Source: UBA7236 sp044227505
GTDB lineage: Bacteria > Bacteroidota > Bacteroidia > Chitinophagales > BACL12
DNA: 64,000 nucleotides
Direction of reading: 5' to 3'
Assembly: GCA_044227505.1 (NCBI GenBank)
Contig: JBGAWP010000001.1
Span: 87,922 to 151,921, forward strand
Part shown: piece after piece, positions 17,293-25,687 of the stretch
Layout of the letters: each line of letters starts with the position of its first letter
How positions within the stretch are numbered: the stretch's first letter is position 1
Program-made: the position numbers and the translations under genes
Notes under the pieces: model-generated
Seen by the model: only the letters and a program-made list of their open reading frames with translations
Database searches by the model: none
What the model was told of the DNA's origin: nothing

Positions 17293-20223
17293 TTATTTAG
17301 TTAAAACAACTTTTGTGTTGTATTCTCTGTCAGAACCATCAGTAGTAACCTTAACAAGATAAACACCTCCGGCAACTTCCAGATTGATAAATTCTTCTAC
17401 AGCACCATTATTTACAGAAGCTGTGGTAGTATAAACTACATCACCAACCAGATTGTAAACATTGATGTAAGCTGTTTCTGCATTATCAACTCCAAGATTC
17501 AGATCAAGTGTAAATCCACCTGAAGTAGGATTCGGATATATTGACATTGATTCTTCCATAGTACTTTCGTCTTCACGACAAGTTTGGATTATAGAATAGG
17601 TAGCAGATAATTTAGAACAACCTGTTGCGGTATAAGTAGTAATAACTTTATAACCACCTGGAGTAGTAGCGTAATAAACGTTACTAGTAGCACCAACTAA
17701 AAGTGTTGGGCCTTTATACCACTGGTATGTTAAACCTCCGCCGCCATTAGCTTTGAGTTTGATAGAAGCATCAAAACAAAGGTCGTTGGTAGCATCCATA
17801 TTGGTAATAGCTGCTGCAGGAGATGCAATTTTAGTTACGGTTAACTCTTCAGATAACTCAGCACAAGAAGGTGCAACTGAGATCATTATTGCATAATTAC
17901 CGGCAAAAGTTGCATTATAACTTGATGCAATTGCACCCGGGATTGGTAATCCATTGCGATACCACTGGTAAGAATAACTAGGGTCAGTTGCAGCATTTAA
18001 CATGATAGAACCTCCATTACAGAAAGTTGCAGGTTCAGGTGTAGTAATTGCAGCACTTATCAAACCTTCGTCGGTATTGCCATCGCAATTATCGTCTATT
18101 GTATTACAAATTTCTGTTGCGCCCGGATTAACCGCAGCTGATTCGTCGTTACAATCTGTAGCGTCGGCAACATATCCACCAGGTGCACCATCACAAGTTG
18201 AAACAGAAGTGCCGGCATCACCATAAGTGTCACCATCTCCATCTGCATACCAGGTTGAGAAAACTAATCCCTCATCAATTCCGCCTTCACAATCATCATC
18301 AATAGCATTACATACTTCTGTTGCTCCCGGATTAACGGCGCTGTTGCCATCATTACAATCGGTAGCATCGGTAACATAACCAACAGGTGCATCACACGCT
18401 AATGAGGAAACTCCTGCATCACCATATGTATCACCATCAGCATCAGCATACCATAAGGTTGGTATCTCTACTGTAACAGTTAATGAACCACAAGAGGTAT
18501 TAACTCCATTACAAGGATCTTCTGCTCTTACATAATAAGTAGTTGTTGAACCCGGAGATACTGAAATGGAACTTCCTGTTCCAACAAATGTAGTTCCGCA
18601 ACCGTCTGTATACCAATTATAAGTTGCATATGGATTAAGAATACCATCTGTAACGGAAATATCTGTAGATTCTCCTAAGCAGATAGTAACATCACCTGAT
18701 GTAGTTGGTGTTGTTGATAATGGAGTGATTACTCCTTCAATCATAAATCTACCTAAAGTAGTATACATTGCAGGTAAACCGCCTAAAATACCTGTGGCAT
18801 AGTAGGCATTGCTTCTCGCAGGAAAAGGTTCAGCCTGTGTACCAACGGGGTAATAAGCTACAACTCCAATAGTTTGTGCAAGTCCCACATAAACATCAGC
18901 ATCAGTGAAATTCGGTGGAGTTTCAATATTGAAAGTTACATAAGTGCCAATATCTGCGGGCATAATAGTATAATCAGCAGATTGGCCAACAATGGTTCCA
19001 GCAGCATCAAGAACTACAGCGTAAACAATGCTAAATGCACTATTTGCATCACCCATAAAAACTCTTACCTGTGGTACATTACTGCAACCATCAATATGAT
19101 ATCTGTTCAAGATCAAACCTTCACCTAAACCATATCCAACTCCACCAGTGCTGGCAGAAAGGTCAGAATAATTATAGCTGTCAGCTGTAACATTATGGCG
19201 GTAACCTTTTTCATTGTTGCCTAAAATAGTCTCACCGGGCATTGGCGAAACAGAAACAATTGCAGTATCCAATTCTGTCAGGGTGGCATTCCATCCAAGG
19301 TCATCAACAGTTGCGGTTAATCCGGCACCTAAAATAACCGGAATGGAAGAAGAATGTCTAACTGTTAATGTTGCTTTTTCCAAAATAGTAAAATCAACAT
19401 TAAAGGATTGTGATACAGCAGAAACATTTTTTACAATTGCCTGCAATGGCTGAGGGTTACCAAATAAAGCTGCGGTGGTTCCCAAACAGTATAAATTTTG
19501 CACCTGAATAATATCAGAATTTACAGTTCCAAACCTGGTTTCAGGTCGGAACGCGGTAAGGACCATGGCGGTACCATTTACAGTTTGACTTTGATAGGTT
19601 GCAGCACTTCCTGCAACTGCAGCATTACATGAAACCGTTGGAGCACCTATCGGAGTTGCTAAAGTTGTTGTGGTTTGATATTCAAATGCCACATAAACAC
19701 CTTCACCCGCAACAGTTGTAAATACGGATGTACCAGGTCCACCTACTGGCAGATCCAGGTTAATTTGAGCAGCTGTAGCCGGAATAGTAATAGTTCCGTC
19801 ATACACTTTGGTCATGCCTGCAGTAGAAAACGTTGTGCCTTTGGAATATATGACATCAGTAGTGCTCTGCATCCAGATCTTAAGAGTTCCGGTAGTTGCA
19901 ATACTTTGTGTAGTTGGAGCACCGGCTCCTAATGGGTTGTTCCAGGTCCATCCCACAGATGTAATATTATCTGCACCGTAACCGGATGTTGTCATTTCAG
20001 AAGGAAGGATAATATACGTTGTATTAATAAATAGTCTGGTTCCCTGTGGCGCACGTCCATTACCGGAAGTAGCGTTAGTATTAGGTAAAACATTGACCAA
20101 AGTTTGTGCAAACAGGGAGGAGGACAGCATCAAAGCCATCACAAATGCAGCTGCTCGCAACTTGCTGCCGGACACTAAAGCCGACAACTTTTTCATGCGA
20201 TTTTGTGTGAAATTTTTCGTCAT
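17293..20223 (-). CDS. Secreted protein with MopE-like Asp-rich repeats, Ig-like modules and T9SS type A tail
   Basis: 976 residues. A signal peptide ends near SSSLFAQ; an in-frame ATG at 20196 (MKKLSALVSG) is an alternative start. The first ~500 residues are beta-rich. Residues about 590-730 hold two copies of a MopE-type motif: WYADADGDTYGDAG then DATDCNDG then AVNPGATEVCN then DDDCEGGIDEG, whose Asp/Cys clusters suggest calcium binding. Ig/SprB-like modules with QWYRNG and QWYKG follow. The tail MSIYPNPTSGGFTLDL ... VAGGVYLVKVTTDG is a T9SS type A sorting signal. The 5' leader is about 100 nt and contains a hairpin. Confidence 0.88.
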   Translation of the reverse strand: MTKNFTQNRMKKLSALVSGSKLRAAAFVMALMLSSSLFAQTLVNVLPNTNATSGNGRAPQGTRLFINTTYIILPSEMTTSGYGADNITSVGWTWNNPLGAGAPTTQSIATTGTLKIWMQSTTDVIYSKGTTFSTAGMTKVYDGTITIPATAAQINLDLPVGGPGTSVFTTVAGEGVYVAFEYQTTTTLATPIGAPTVSCNAAVAGSAATYQSQTVNGTAMVLTAFRPETRFGTVNSDIIQVQNLYCLGTTAALFGNPQPLQAIVKNVSAVSQSFNVDFTILEKATLTVRHSSSIPVILGAGLTATVDDLGWNATLTELDTAIVSVSPMPGETILGNNEKGYRHNVTADSYNYSDLSASTGGVGYGLGEGLILNRYHIDGCSNVPQVRVFMGDANSAFSIVYAVVLDAAGTIVGQSADYTIMPADIGTYVTFNIETPPNFTDADVYVGLAQTIGVVAYYPVGTQAEPFPARSNAYYATGILGGLPAMYTTLGRFMIEGVITPLSTTPTTSGDVTICLGESTDISVTDGILNPYATYNWYTDGCGTTFVGTGSSISVSPGSTTTYYVRAEDPCNGVNTSCGSLTVTVEIPTLWYADADGDTYGDAGVSSLACDAPVGYVTDATDCNDGNSAVNPGATEVCNAIDDDCEGGIDEGLVFSTWYADGDGDTYGDAGTSVSTCDGAPGGYVADATDCNDESAAVNPGATEICNTIDDNCDGNTDEGLISAAITTPEPATFCNGGSIMLNAATDPSYSYQWYRNGLPIPGAIASSYNATFAGNYAIMISVAPSCAELSEELTVTKIASPAAAITNMDATNDLCFDASIKLKANGGGGLTYQWYKGPTLLVGATSNVYYATTPGGYKVITTYTATGCSKLSATYSIIQTCREDESTMEESMSIYPNPTSGGFTLDLNLGVDNAETAYINVYNLVGDVVYTTTASVNNGAVEEFINLEVAGGVYLVKVTTDGSDREYNTKVVLTK

Positions 20224-20330
20224 AATAAATGTGTTTGAGTGTTAGAAAAGAAAAAATTTGTTTTCAAATTCCCGTCATTTTAAGGTGAAATGGCGGGGTG
20301 CCTGTGGTTTAAGTGGTTTAAACTTATTAT

Positions 20331-20338
20331 CAAATCTA
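20331..20338 (-). promoter_or_regulatory. Candidate -7 element (TAGATTTG) of the MopE-repeat protein
   Basis: Same octamer as before the YGG-repeat protein. A TTTG lies 21 bp upstream (minus-strand complement of 20360-20363). It predicts a leader of about 100 nt carrying the hairpin at 20271-20297. Confidence 0.6.
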
Positions 20339-20579
20339 AATAACTAAAGGTTGAATTTCCAAATTTTAGGTAAATTATTTTTAAGAAATTTTCTAAAAAC
20401 GGTCAGTTTCTTCATTGTCTCCTGCCATTTTATGCAATTAAAATTTGAAATGTATATGGAAATTAATTTTATGTTTTTTCAATAATAATATTTCCTTATA
20501 GATCTTAAATATATTAATTAATTAGCATAGATAGTATGGGAAAACGGATTTAATTTATAGACTAACAATTTTAATTTCC

Positions 20580-20587
20580 TATTTTTG
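20580..20587 (+). promoter_or_regulatory. Candidate -7 element (TATTTTTG)
   Basis: Fits TAnnTTTG and ends 17 nt before the ATG at 20605. Confidence 0.5.
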
Positions 20588-20604
20588 ATTTTTAAATTGT
20601 ACAC

Positions 20605-20871
20605 ATGCTAATTTCAAATATACTCGGCACCATTGGAGTTACTCTTTTATTGTTGGCCTATTTCTTACACGGAAGAAATATTATTTCCCATAAGGGAATA
20701 ATTTATATAGCACTTAATTTTTCAGGTGCTGTTATCGCATGTATATCCTCTTTATTATTGGAATTTTATCCCTTTGTTGTATTGGAAGGAATTTGGGCAA
20801 TTGTTTCTCTGTTGCCATTTATTAAAAGGAGTACTGAAGGAGGAGAAAGGAGAGAGGAGAAAGGAGTTTAA
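20605..20871 (+). CDS. Small CBU_0592-like membrane protein with repeat-derived tail
   Basis: 88 residues with three hydrophobic segments (about 4-20, 30-50, 55-72). The layout LGTIGVTLLLLAYFL ... LNFSGAVIACISSLLLEFYPFVVLEGIWAIVSLL resembles the CBU_0592 family of small inner-membrane proteins, function unknown. The last ~14 residues (RSTEGGERREEKGV) are encoded by the GGAGAAAGGAGAGAGGAG block of the dispersed composite repeat, and the stop TAA falls inside the repeat, so the original C-terminus appears replaced or extended. Confidence 0.65.
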   Translation: MLISNILGTIGVTLLLLAYFLHGRNIISHKGIIYIALNFSGAVIACISSLLLEFYPFVVLEGIWAIVSLLPFIKRSTEGGERREEKGV

Positions 20872-21060
20872 ATTTCTTGCGAAATTTTTGGATCGGTACA
20901 TAGTTACTCGCTAAGAGCGAGAGCCTCAATATCTCCCATTAGAAAATTTTTTCAAATCTTTTGTTTTCTTATTTCCTATTTCCTATGTCCCATTTCCCTT
21001 GTCCTATGTCAAGTCCTATGTCCTATGTCCTGTGTCCTATGTCCTACGTCCTACGTCCTA
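20835..21060. repeat. Composite repeat overlapping two gene ends
   Basis: Purine block 20835-20866, TTTAAATTTCTTGCGAAATT at 20867-20886, CGCTAAGAGCGAG near 20910, then GTCCTATGTCCTATGTCC-type tracts up to 21060. It covers the end of the upstream gene and reaches the stop codon of the convergent gene at 21058. The element order is the same as at 2394-2790. Confidence 0.8.
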
Positions 21061-22230
21061 TTTCTCACACTGCGTAATCACCAAATTCGCCTCGCTTACA
21101 TTCATGTTATTATATAAACCAATTTCCTTTGCTTTTAATGCAAATTCTTTTGCATGTATTTTATCATTTATTTTAAGATATAAGTTTGCAGCAGCAAGAA
21201 AATTATAATATTCCGGACGTAGCTCTGCACAGCGTTCAGCGAAGCGTACAGCTTTGTTCAGCGCTTCGGGATCGCTTCCGTTTTTGTTGAAAACATCGCA
21301 GATCCTTCGCAAAACATTTGCATCATTCCACACAAACCTTTCTGCTCCGATGAGAGCAGCTAACATATATTTATCCCAAAGTTTATTTTTTTCATATACG
21401 TTGAGATCATTGATAAAAATTAAAGAATCTATAATTTGTAAATGGAGTTGTTCTGCAGTTTTTCGGTTCTTAAAATATACCGTGGTATCATTTGCATTGG
21501 CAGGTGATTGCAAATTATATGCTGCAGTGAGATATATTTTTCTGTCTACTTTTTTTTGTGTTACAATTGCGGCATAAGCTTCTTTGTTGGCGATCATGTA
21601 TTTAAAAACTTCCGAACCCATATCACTTACGCTCATGCTGAAAATTTTCCAGTTGGCAGCAGTTATCTCCGGATTTTTGTCGTGCGCATGAAAATACATA
21701 TTTGCCACCGATTGCGTTTGTAACCTTCCCCGCGATAAAACCAATAAATAATTATAGCAGGCAGTGGAATCTTTGGTGTTTTTATCAAATGCAGCTTTTA
21801 CAGTTGGTATCTGATTTTTAGGATCCAAAGCTAATTTTCCCTGGTTAATAAATTCCTCGGCTTTAAATTCTCCTACATATTGATACAACAATTCGGCATT
21901 GCTGTTTAAAATAATAAAAGTTGGGAAGGAAGTGATATAAAATCTTTTTAAATATGCCTTTGCCTTATCCGGGTCTTGAAGGTCCTCCTTTATACAGATA
22001 TAAGATTTGTTGTAAAAGTTTACCAGCGCGGTATCAACAAACACCTCGTTTAACATTTTTTCGCAATGGCCACAAGTTGCCTGATAGGCCATAAATAAAA
22101 CTGGTTTCTGCTCAATTGCAGAGGTTTTAACCGCTTCTTCCAGGGTTAAAGCCCTGAAATTTATTGTTTGTGCAGGTAAATTTGTTTTGGAAATTACAAG
22201 GGTGAAGAGGAAAACTGCAAAATATTTCAT
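21058..22230 (-). CDS. Thioredoxin-like exported protein with helical repeat C-terminus
   Basis: 390 residues from ATG 22230. An ATG at 22248 is in frame but lies upstream of the probable transcription start. The signal peptide ends near TNLPAQ. A thioredoxin domain at about 25-130 has the active-site motif CGHC (53-56) and the following fold with a cis-Pro region (SFPTFIIL). The remainder is helical, ending in TPR-like pairs (NFLAAANLYLKINDKIHAKEFALKAKE segment). It probably acts as a periplasmic thiol-disulfide protein. The stop codon lies in a repeat tract. Confidence 0.8.
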   Translation of the reverse strand: MKYFAVFLFTLVISKTNLPAQTINFRALTLEEAVKTSAIEQKPVLFMAYQATCGHCEKMLNEVFVDTALVNFYNKSYICIKEDLQDPDKAKAYLKRFYITSFPTFIILNSNAELLYQYVGEFKAEEFINQGKLALDPKNQIPTVKAAFDKNTKDSTACYNYLLVLSRGRLQTQSVANMYFHAHDKNPEITAANWKIFSMSVSDMGSEVFKYMIANKEAYAAIVTQKKVDRKIYLTAAYNLQSPANANDTTVYFKNRKTAEQLHLQIIDSLIFINDLNVYEKNKLWDKYMLAALIGAERFVWNDANVLRRICDVFNKNGSDPEALNKAVRFAERCAELRPEYYNFLAAANLYLKINDKIHAKEFALKAKEIGLYNNMNVSEANLVITQCEK

Positions 22231-22235
22231 CGATC

Positions 22236-22243
22236 CAAAGTTA
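22236..22243 (-). promoter_or_regulatory. Candidate -7 element (TAACTTTG) giving a near-leaderless mRNA
   Basis: Exact TAnnTTTG on the minus strand, 5 nt before ATG 22230. It decides against the ATG at 22248. Confidence 0.5.
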
Positions 22244-22316
22244 AACATTTGATAGAAAAGCAGTTGCCACTACACAAAAATCTCTCCAAAATACCTCTTC
22301 AAACGGCACAATTGTT

Positions 22317-22324
22317 TAGTTTTG
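22317..22324 (+). promoter_or_regulatory. scpB: Candidate -7 element (TAGTTTTG) of scpB
   Basis: Exact TAnnTTTG, 7 nt before ATG 22332, so scpB mRNA would begin at or just before the start codon. Confidence 0.5.
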
Positions 22325-22331
22325 CGCTGTG

Positions 22332-23138
22332 ATGAATGAATTGCATAAACTTTTAGAAGCCCTTATTTTCAGCTCTGAACAGCCTATTACTGCCGCTGAA
22401 TTACAAACTATTCTTTTTACCTACTCCGGTGAAGAGGTGAGTCTTGAAGCAATTCAGGAGCACGTTGATGCACTGCAGACGAAGTATGAAAGCGATGATT
22501 TTGTATTTGAGATCGTTAAAACCGGCGGTGGATATCAGTTTTTATCAAAACCTTATTATCACAAGCCAATAACAACTTTATTGCAGCACAGGGCTAAAAG
22601 AAAGTTATCTGTGGCGGCTTTGGAGTGTCTTTCCATGATAGCTTATTCTCAGCCTATCACCAAAATTGAGATTGAACAGATACGCGGTGTGAACTGCGAC
22701 CATACCATTCAAAAATTGATGGAACGTGATCTGATCAAAATAATTGGCAGAAGCGATACCGCTGGAAGGCCATTATTATATGGTACCACACAGTATTTTA
22801 TGGATTATTTCGGCATTAACGGTCTGGAGGAATTACCGCGCCTGAAAGAATTTGAACAAAAGGACATGAGCATTGGCGCTCCTTCCGAGATCATGGAAAC
22901 CATGAGTGAGGAGGATGCATACAATCAGGTGACATTAAATAATGATCGCCGCATGGAAACGGAAATGGAAACTGAAACCGTTTTAGAAAATAACAATCAG
23001 GACGAAGTCCTGACTAACGAGCGTCGTGACGATGCCCAACAAGAAAATCATGAAGAGAACGAACAACAGGACGAACAGGAACTCGGATCGTCCGATGAAG
23101 ACCAACAGCCCGGCGACGAACAACAGGAAGAGAACTGA
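22332..23138 (+). CDS. scpB: Segregation and condensation protein ScpB
   Basis: 268 residues. The N-terminal ~180 residues are the two winged-helix modules of ScpB: LHKLLEALIFSSEQPIT, then SVAALECLSMIAYSQPITK, then GRSDTAGRPLLYGTT. It is the kleisin-associated subunit of the SMC-ScpAB condensin. A long acidic, Gln/Glu/Asn-rich tail (about 190-268) follows and overlaps the start of the next gene in another frame. ATG 22332 is preferred to GTG 22329, which precedes it by one codon. scpA and smc are not in the window. Confidence 0.93.
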   Translation: MNELHKLLEALIFSSEQPITAAELQTILFTYSGEEVSLEAIQEHVDALQTKYESDDFVFEIVKTGGGYQFLSKPYYHKPITTLLQHRAKRKLSVAALECLSMIAYSQPITKIEIEQIRGVNCDHTIQKLMERDLIKIIGRSDTAGRPLLYGTTQYFMDYFGINGLEELPRLKEFEQKDMSIGAPSEIMETMSEEDAYNQVTLNNDRRMETEMETETVLENNNQDEVLTNERRDDAQQENHEENEQQDEQELGSSDEDQQPGDEQQEEN

Positions 23139-24462
23139 AGAATCTCCCCGCACTACTACCGATCGCAAAAAACAAGAGGGCAAGGGCGAATCCAACAAGG
23201 ATGCTGCACCAAAAAGCAATCCCAACCGCAAACAAGAGCGTTTGGAAAGGGCTAAAAAATATTCGAAAAAACCGGATGAAAAAGGGGTGCGTCATACTCC
23301 TTCCTTAAGCAGGAAAAATACGGATTCCCGAAAAGAAGAACCAAAGGAAAATAAAAAACCAACGGATAAAAAACCATTCCACAGCAAATTTTCTGAACCT
23401 CAAAAATATGGTGTCAAAAAAGAAACTTTTCTAAAAGCAAAAAGAGAGGAGCAGAAAAAAATGTACGGTGATAAATCGGAACGTTACCCTAAAAAAACAT
23501 TTAAAGAAAATAGAAATCATTCAAAAGATACCGATAGAAAAAGATTTTCAACCCGCAATGAAGATAAAGAAAACAGATTTGGTCGCGATAATAAAGTGTC
23601 AGAAAACAAACGCGACGATAAGGAAACCGGTAAAACAAAATTTGTAAAAAATCTGCAAAAATTCAGCGAAAAAAGAAAGGTAAATAAAAGAGTGGGGTTT
23701 GTAAAAAATCCTTCTACATTAAATCTTTCTAAACCTACTCCATTAACTGATGATGGAACTCGATTAAATAAATATCTCGCCAATTCAGGTGTTGCTGCGC
23801 GCAGAAAATGCGATGAAATTATTGAAAAAGGTGAAGTAACCGTTAATGGAAAAGTAGTGCGCGAAATGGGTTACAAAGTAAAACCCGGCGACTCCGTAAA
23901 ATATAAAAACAAACCTGTTAAACCTGTTAATTACGTTTATATATTGTTGAATAAACCAAAAGATTATTTAACAACAGTAGATGATGATAAAGGGAGAAAT
24001 ACCGTAATGGAATTAATTTCCAATGCAACTACCGAACGTGTTTATCCCGTAGGAAGATTGGATAGAAATACCACGGGATTATTATTATTGACAAACGATG
24101 GCGACCTCGCACAAAAATTAGCGCATCCGAGTTTTGGTGCAAAAAAAATATACGAAGTGGAAGTGGATAAACCGGTAACTCAGGCTGATATGCAAAAAAT
24201 TTCAGATGGTGTTATGTTGGAAGATGGATTGGCAATTGTGGATGGAATAGATTACGCACATCATACCCAAAGAAATATTTTAGGTATTTCCTTACACATC
24301 GGAAAAAACAGAATTGTTCGACGCATATTTGAATCACTTGGATATAAAGTAGAACGTCTCGACAGAACTTTATATGCCGGATTAACCAAACGCGATCTTC
24401 CCAGAGGCAGATGGAGATATTTAACAGAGCGGGAGATAATTAAGTTGAAGTACCTTAAATAG
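23032..24462 (+). CDS. rluB: 23S rRNA pseudouridine synthase, RluB/RsuA family, with long basic N-terminal extension
   Basis: 476 residues from ATG 23032 (other in-frame starts: GTG 23026, ATG 23050, ATG 23095). The first ~240 residues are a low-complexity Lys/Arg/Asn/Glu tail, probably disordered and RNA-binding. An S4 domain follows (RLNKYLANSGVAARRKCDE), then the catalytic domain with YPVGRLDRNTTGLLLLTNDG (Asp codon 24061-24063) and KNRIVRRIFESLGYKVERLDR. It would isomerise uridine in the 23S rRNA A-loop region. The basic tail is read +1 to the acidic ScpB tail over about 107 bases. Confidence 0.9.
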   Translation: MPNKKIMKRTNNRTNRNSDRPMKTNSPATNNRKRTEESPRTTTDRKKQEGKGESNKDAAPKSNPNRKQERLERAKKYSKKPDEKGVRHTPSLSRKNTDSRKEEPKENKKPTDKKPFHSKFSEPQKYGVKKETFLKAKREEQKKMYGDKSERYPKKTFKENRNHSKDTDRKRFSTRNEDKENRFGRDNKVSENKRDDKETGKTKFVKNLQKFSEKRKVNKRVGFVKNPSTLNLSKPTPLTDDGTRLNKYLANSGVAARRKCDEIIEKGEVTVNGKVVREMGYKVKPGDSVKYKNKPVKPVNYVYILLNKPKDYLTTVDDDKGRNTVMELISNATTERVYPVGRLDRNTTGLLLLTNDGDLAQKLAHPSFGAKKIYEVEVDKPVTQADMQKISDGVMLEDGLAIVDGIDYAHHTQRNILGISLHIGKNRIVRRIFESLGYKVERLDRTLYAGLTKRDLPRGRWRYLTEREIIKLKYLK

Positions 24463-24947
24463 GACGTAGGACATACGACATAGGGACATAGGACATACGA
24501 CATAGGACATACGACATAGGACATACGACATAGGACAAGGGAAGGGGGACATAGGAGAGCGCTGCGCGCGTATCGGGTATCAAACATCAAGTAGCAAGTA
24601 TCAGATATCAGGTATCGGGAAAACAAACGGTGGAGTACAAAAATGAAAAGCTGGCTTTTAATTTCATGATAACAATGAATTAAAAGTGCTGAAAGGACTA
24701 CCTATTTTGTAATAACGGATTTTAGTCCGTGGACGGGTTTCGGGAATCAGGTATCAGGTATCGGGAAAACAAACGGTGGAGTACAAAAATGAATAGCCGG
24801 CTTGCTATTTCATGATAACAATGAATTAAAAGTGCTGAAAGGACGATCCATTTTGTAATAACGGACCTTAATCAGTGGAGGGGCGACATAGTTAATAGCG
24901 ACGAGCCAGTTTACTAGCTGGCTGCAAATAATTTCTAATTTTATCCC
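24463..24947. repeat. Composite repeat and ~145-bp tandem duplication
   Basis: 485 bases without a gene. 24465-24540 is ACGACATAGGACAT tandem units. 24555-24575 is GC-rich (GCGCTGCGCGCG). Then GTATCAGGTATC units. From 24608 to about 24890 two copies of a ~145-base unit follow (starts 24608 and 24753: ATCAGGTATCGGGAAAACAA), each containing an AATTCATTG/CATGAAATT-type hairpin and ending GTAATAACGGA. An AGCCAG/CTGGCT hairpin lies at 24904-24923 before the next gene. Confidence 0.8.
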
Positions 24948-25604
24948 ATGAAAATATATGTCTTTCTTTTAAGTATTGTTTTAGTTTGGAGTTGTTCCTC
25001 AAATGGAAAAAGCGATACACCAAACTTTACCTCAAATAAATCAAATTCTGAAATAAATACTGCGTCATCGGTAATTCAACAAGTACAGAAAGACTCAATT
25101 CGTGATCATAATAATTTTTATTTAGTTGAAAATTATTATTTATTTGATGAAACTATTAATAAGTTTCAAAATGATTCGCAAACTGAAATATTTATCTCAC
25201 CCGAATTTTCCTGGGGTGATTGTTCGGGTAAATACAAGAGATTATATAAAACAAATTACGAGTATTACATTTTTAAATCAGATTGCGGCGAATATGGCTT
25301 TTCGAATAACCAATTTTATTTTGTGAGGGATAGCCTTCAAATGGTTAGAAATTTTAGTATGTATATTGCTAAGTGGCAATCGGATACAACTCCAATTCGA
25401 TGGGATATCAAAGAAGAGATATATTTGTTTGATAACGATTCCGTACATATTGTACAAAGGGATAAATTGACAGCCGATTGTTATGACCACACTTTGTCAG
25501 GAAAAGAATATAAGCATAATTACAGCAAAGGCAGTGCGTTTTTAACCTTAAAAATGAAAGAGTTTTCTGAATTGATGGATCTTGTCGTTTCTTCTGAGGA
25601 TTGA
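24948..25604 (+). CDS. Hypothetical lipoprotein
   Basis: 218 residues. The N-terminus MKIYVFLLSIVLVWSCSSNG is a lipoprotein signal with lipobox VWSC (Cys16). The rest is Asn/Ser/Asp/Tyr-rich with no recognised domain. Two Cys residues (GDCSG and SDCGEYG) could form a disulfide. No operon partner is evident: 83 bases separate it from the L,D-transpeptidase downstream. Confidence 0.6.
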   Translation: MKIYVFLLSIVLVWSCSSNGKSDTPNFTSNKSNSEINTASSVIQQVQKDSIRDHNNFYLVENYYLFDETINKFQNDSQTEIFISPEFSWGDCSGKYKRLYKTNYEYYIFKSDCGEYGFSNNQFYFVRDSLQMVRNFSMYIAKWQSDTTPIRWDIKEEIYLFDNDSVHIVQRDKLTADCYDHTLSGKEYKHNYSKGSAFLTLKMKEFSELMDLVVSSED

Positions 25605-25687
25605 AATGTGTTCTGAAAAATTGGGGTCTACAATTTTCGCATTATAAATGACGTTTTATAACAAACCCTTCATTTTAACCCTTATTC

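Larger units (their letters stand above)
20224..20604. other. Divergent regulatory spacer
   Basis: 381 bases without a gene between two divergent genes. It contains the leader of the MopE-repeat protein with a hairpin at 20271-20297 (CCCGTCATTT paired with AAATGGCGGG), the candidate promoters at 20331-20338 (minus) and 20580-20587 (plus), and otherwise AT-rich sequence in which I see nothing more. Confidence 0.6.

Noticed and set aside
20999..21208. Open frame with YVLCP-type repeats
   Set aside because: It is translated GTCCTAT repeat and runs antisense to the thioredoxin-like gene.
24261..24626. Minus-strand open frame through the GGACATACGACAT tract
   Set aside because: Repeat translation antisense to rluB; no family features.
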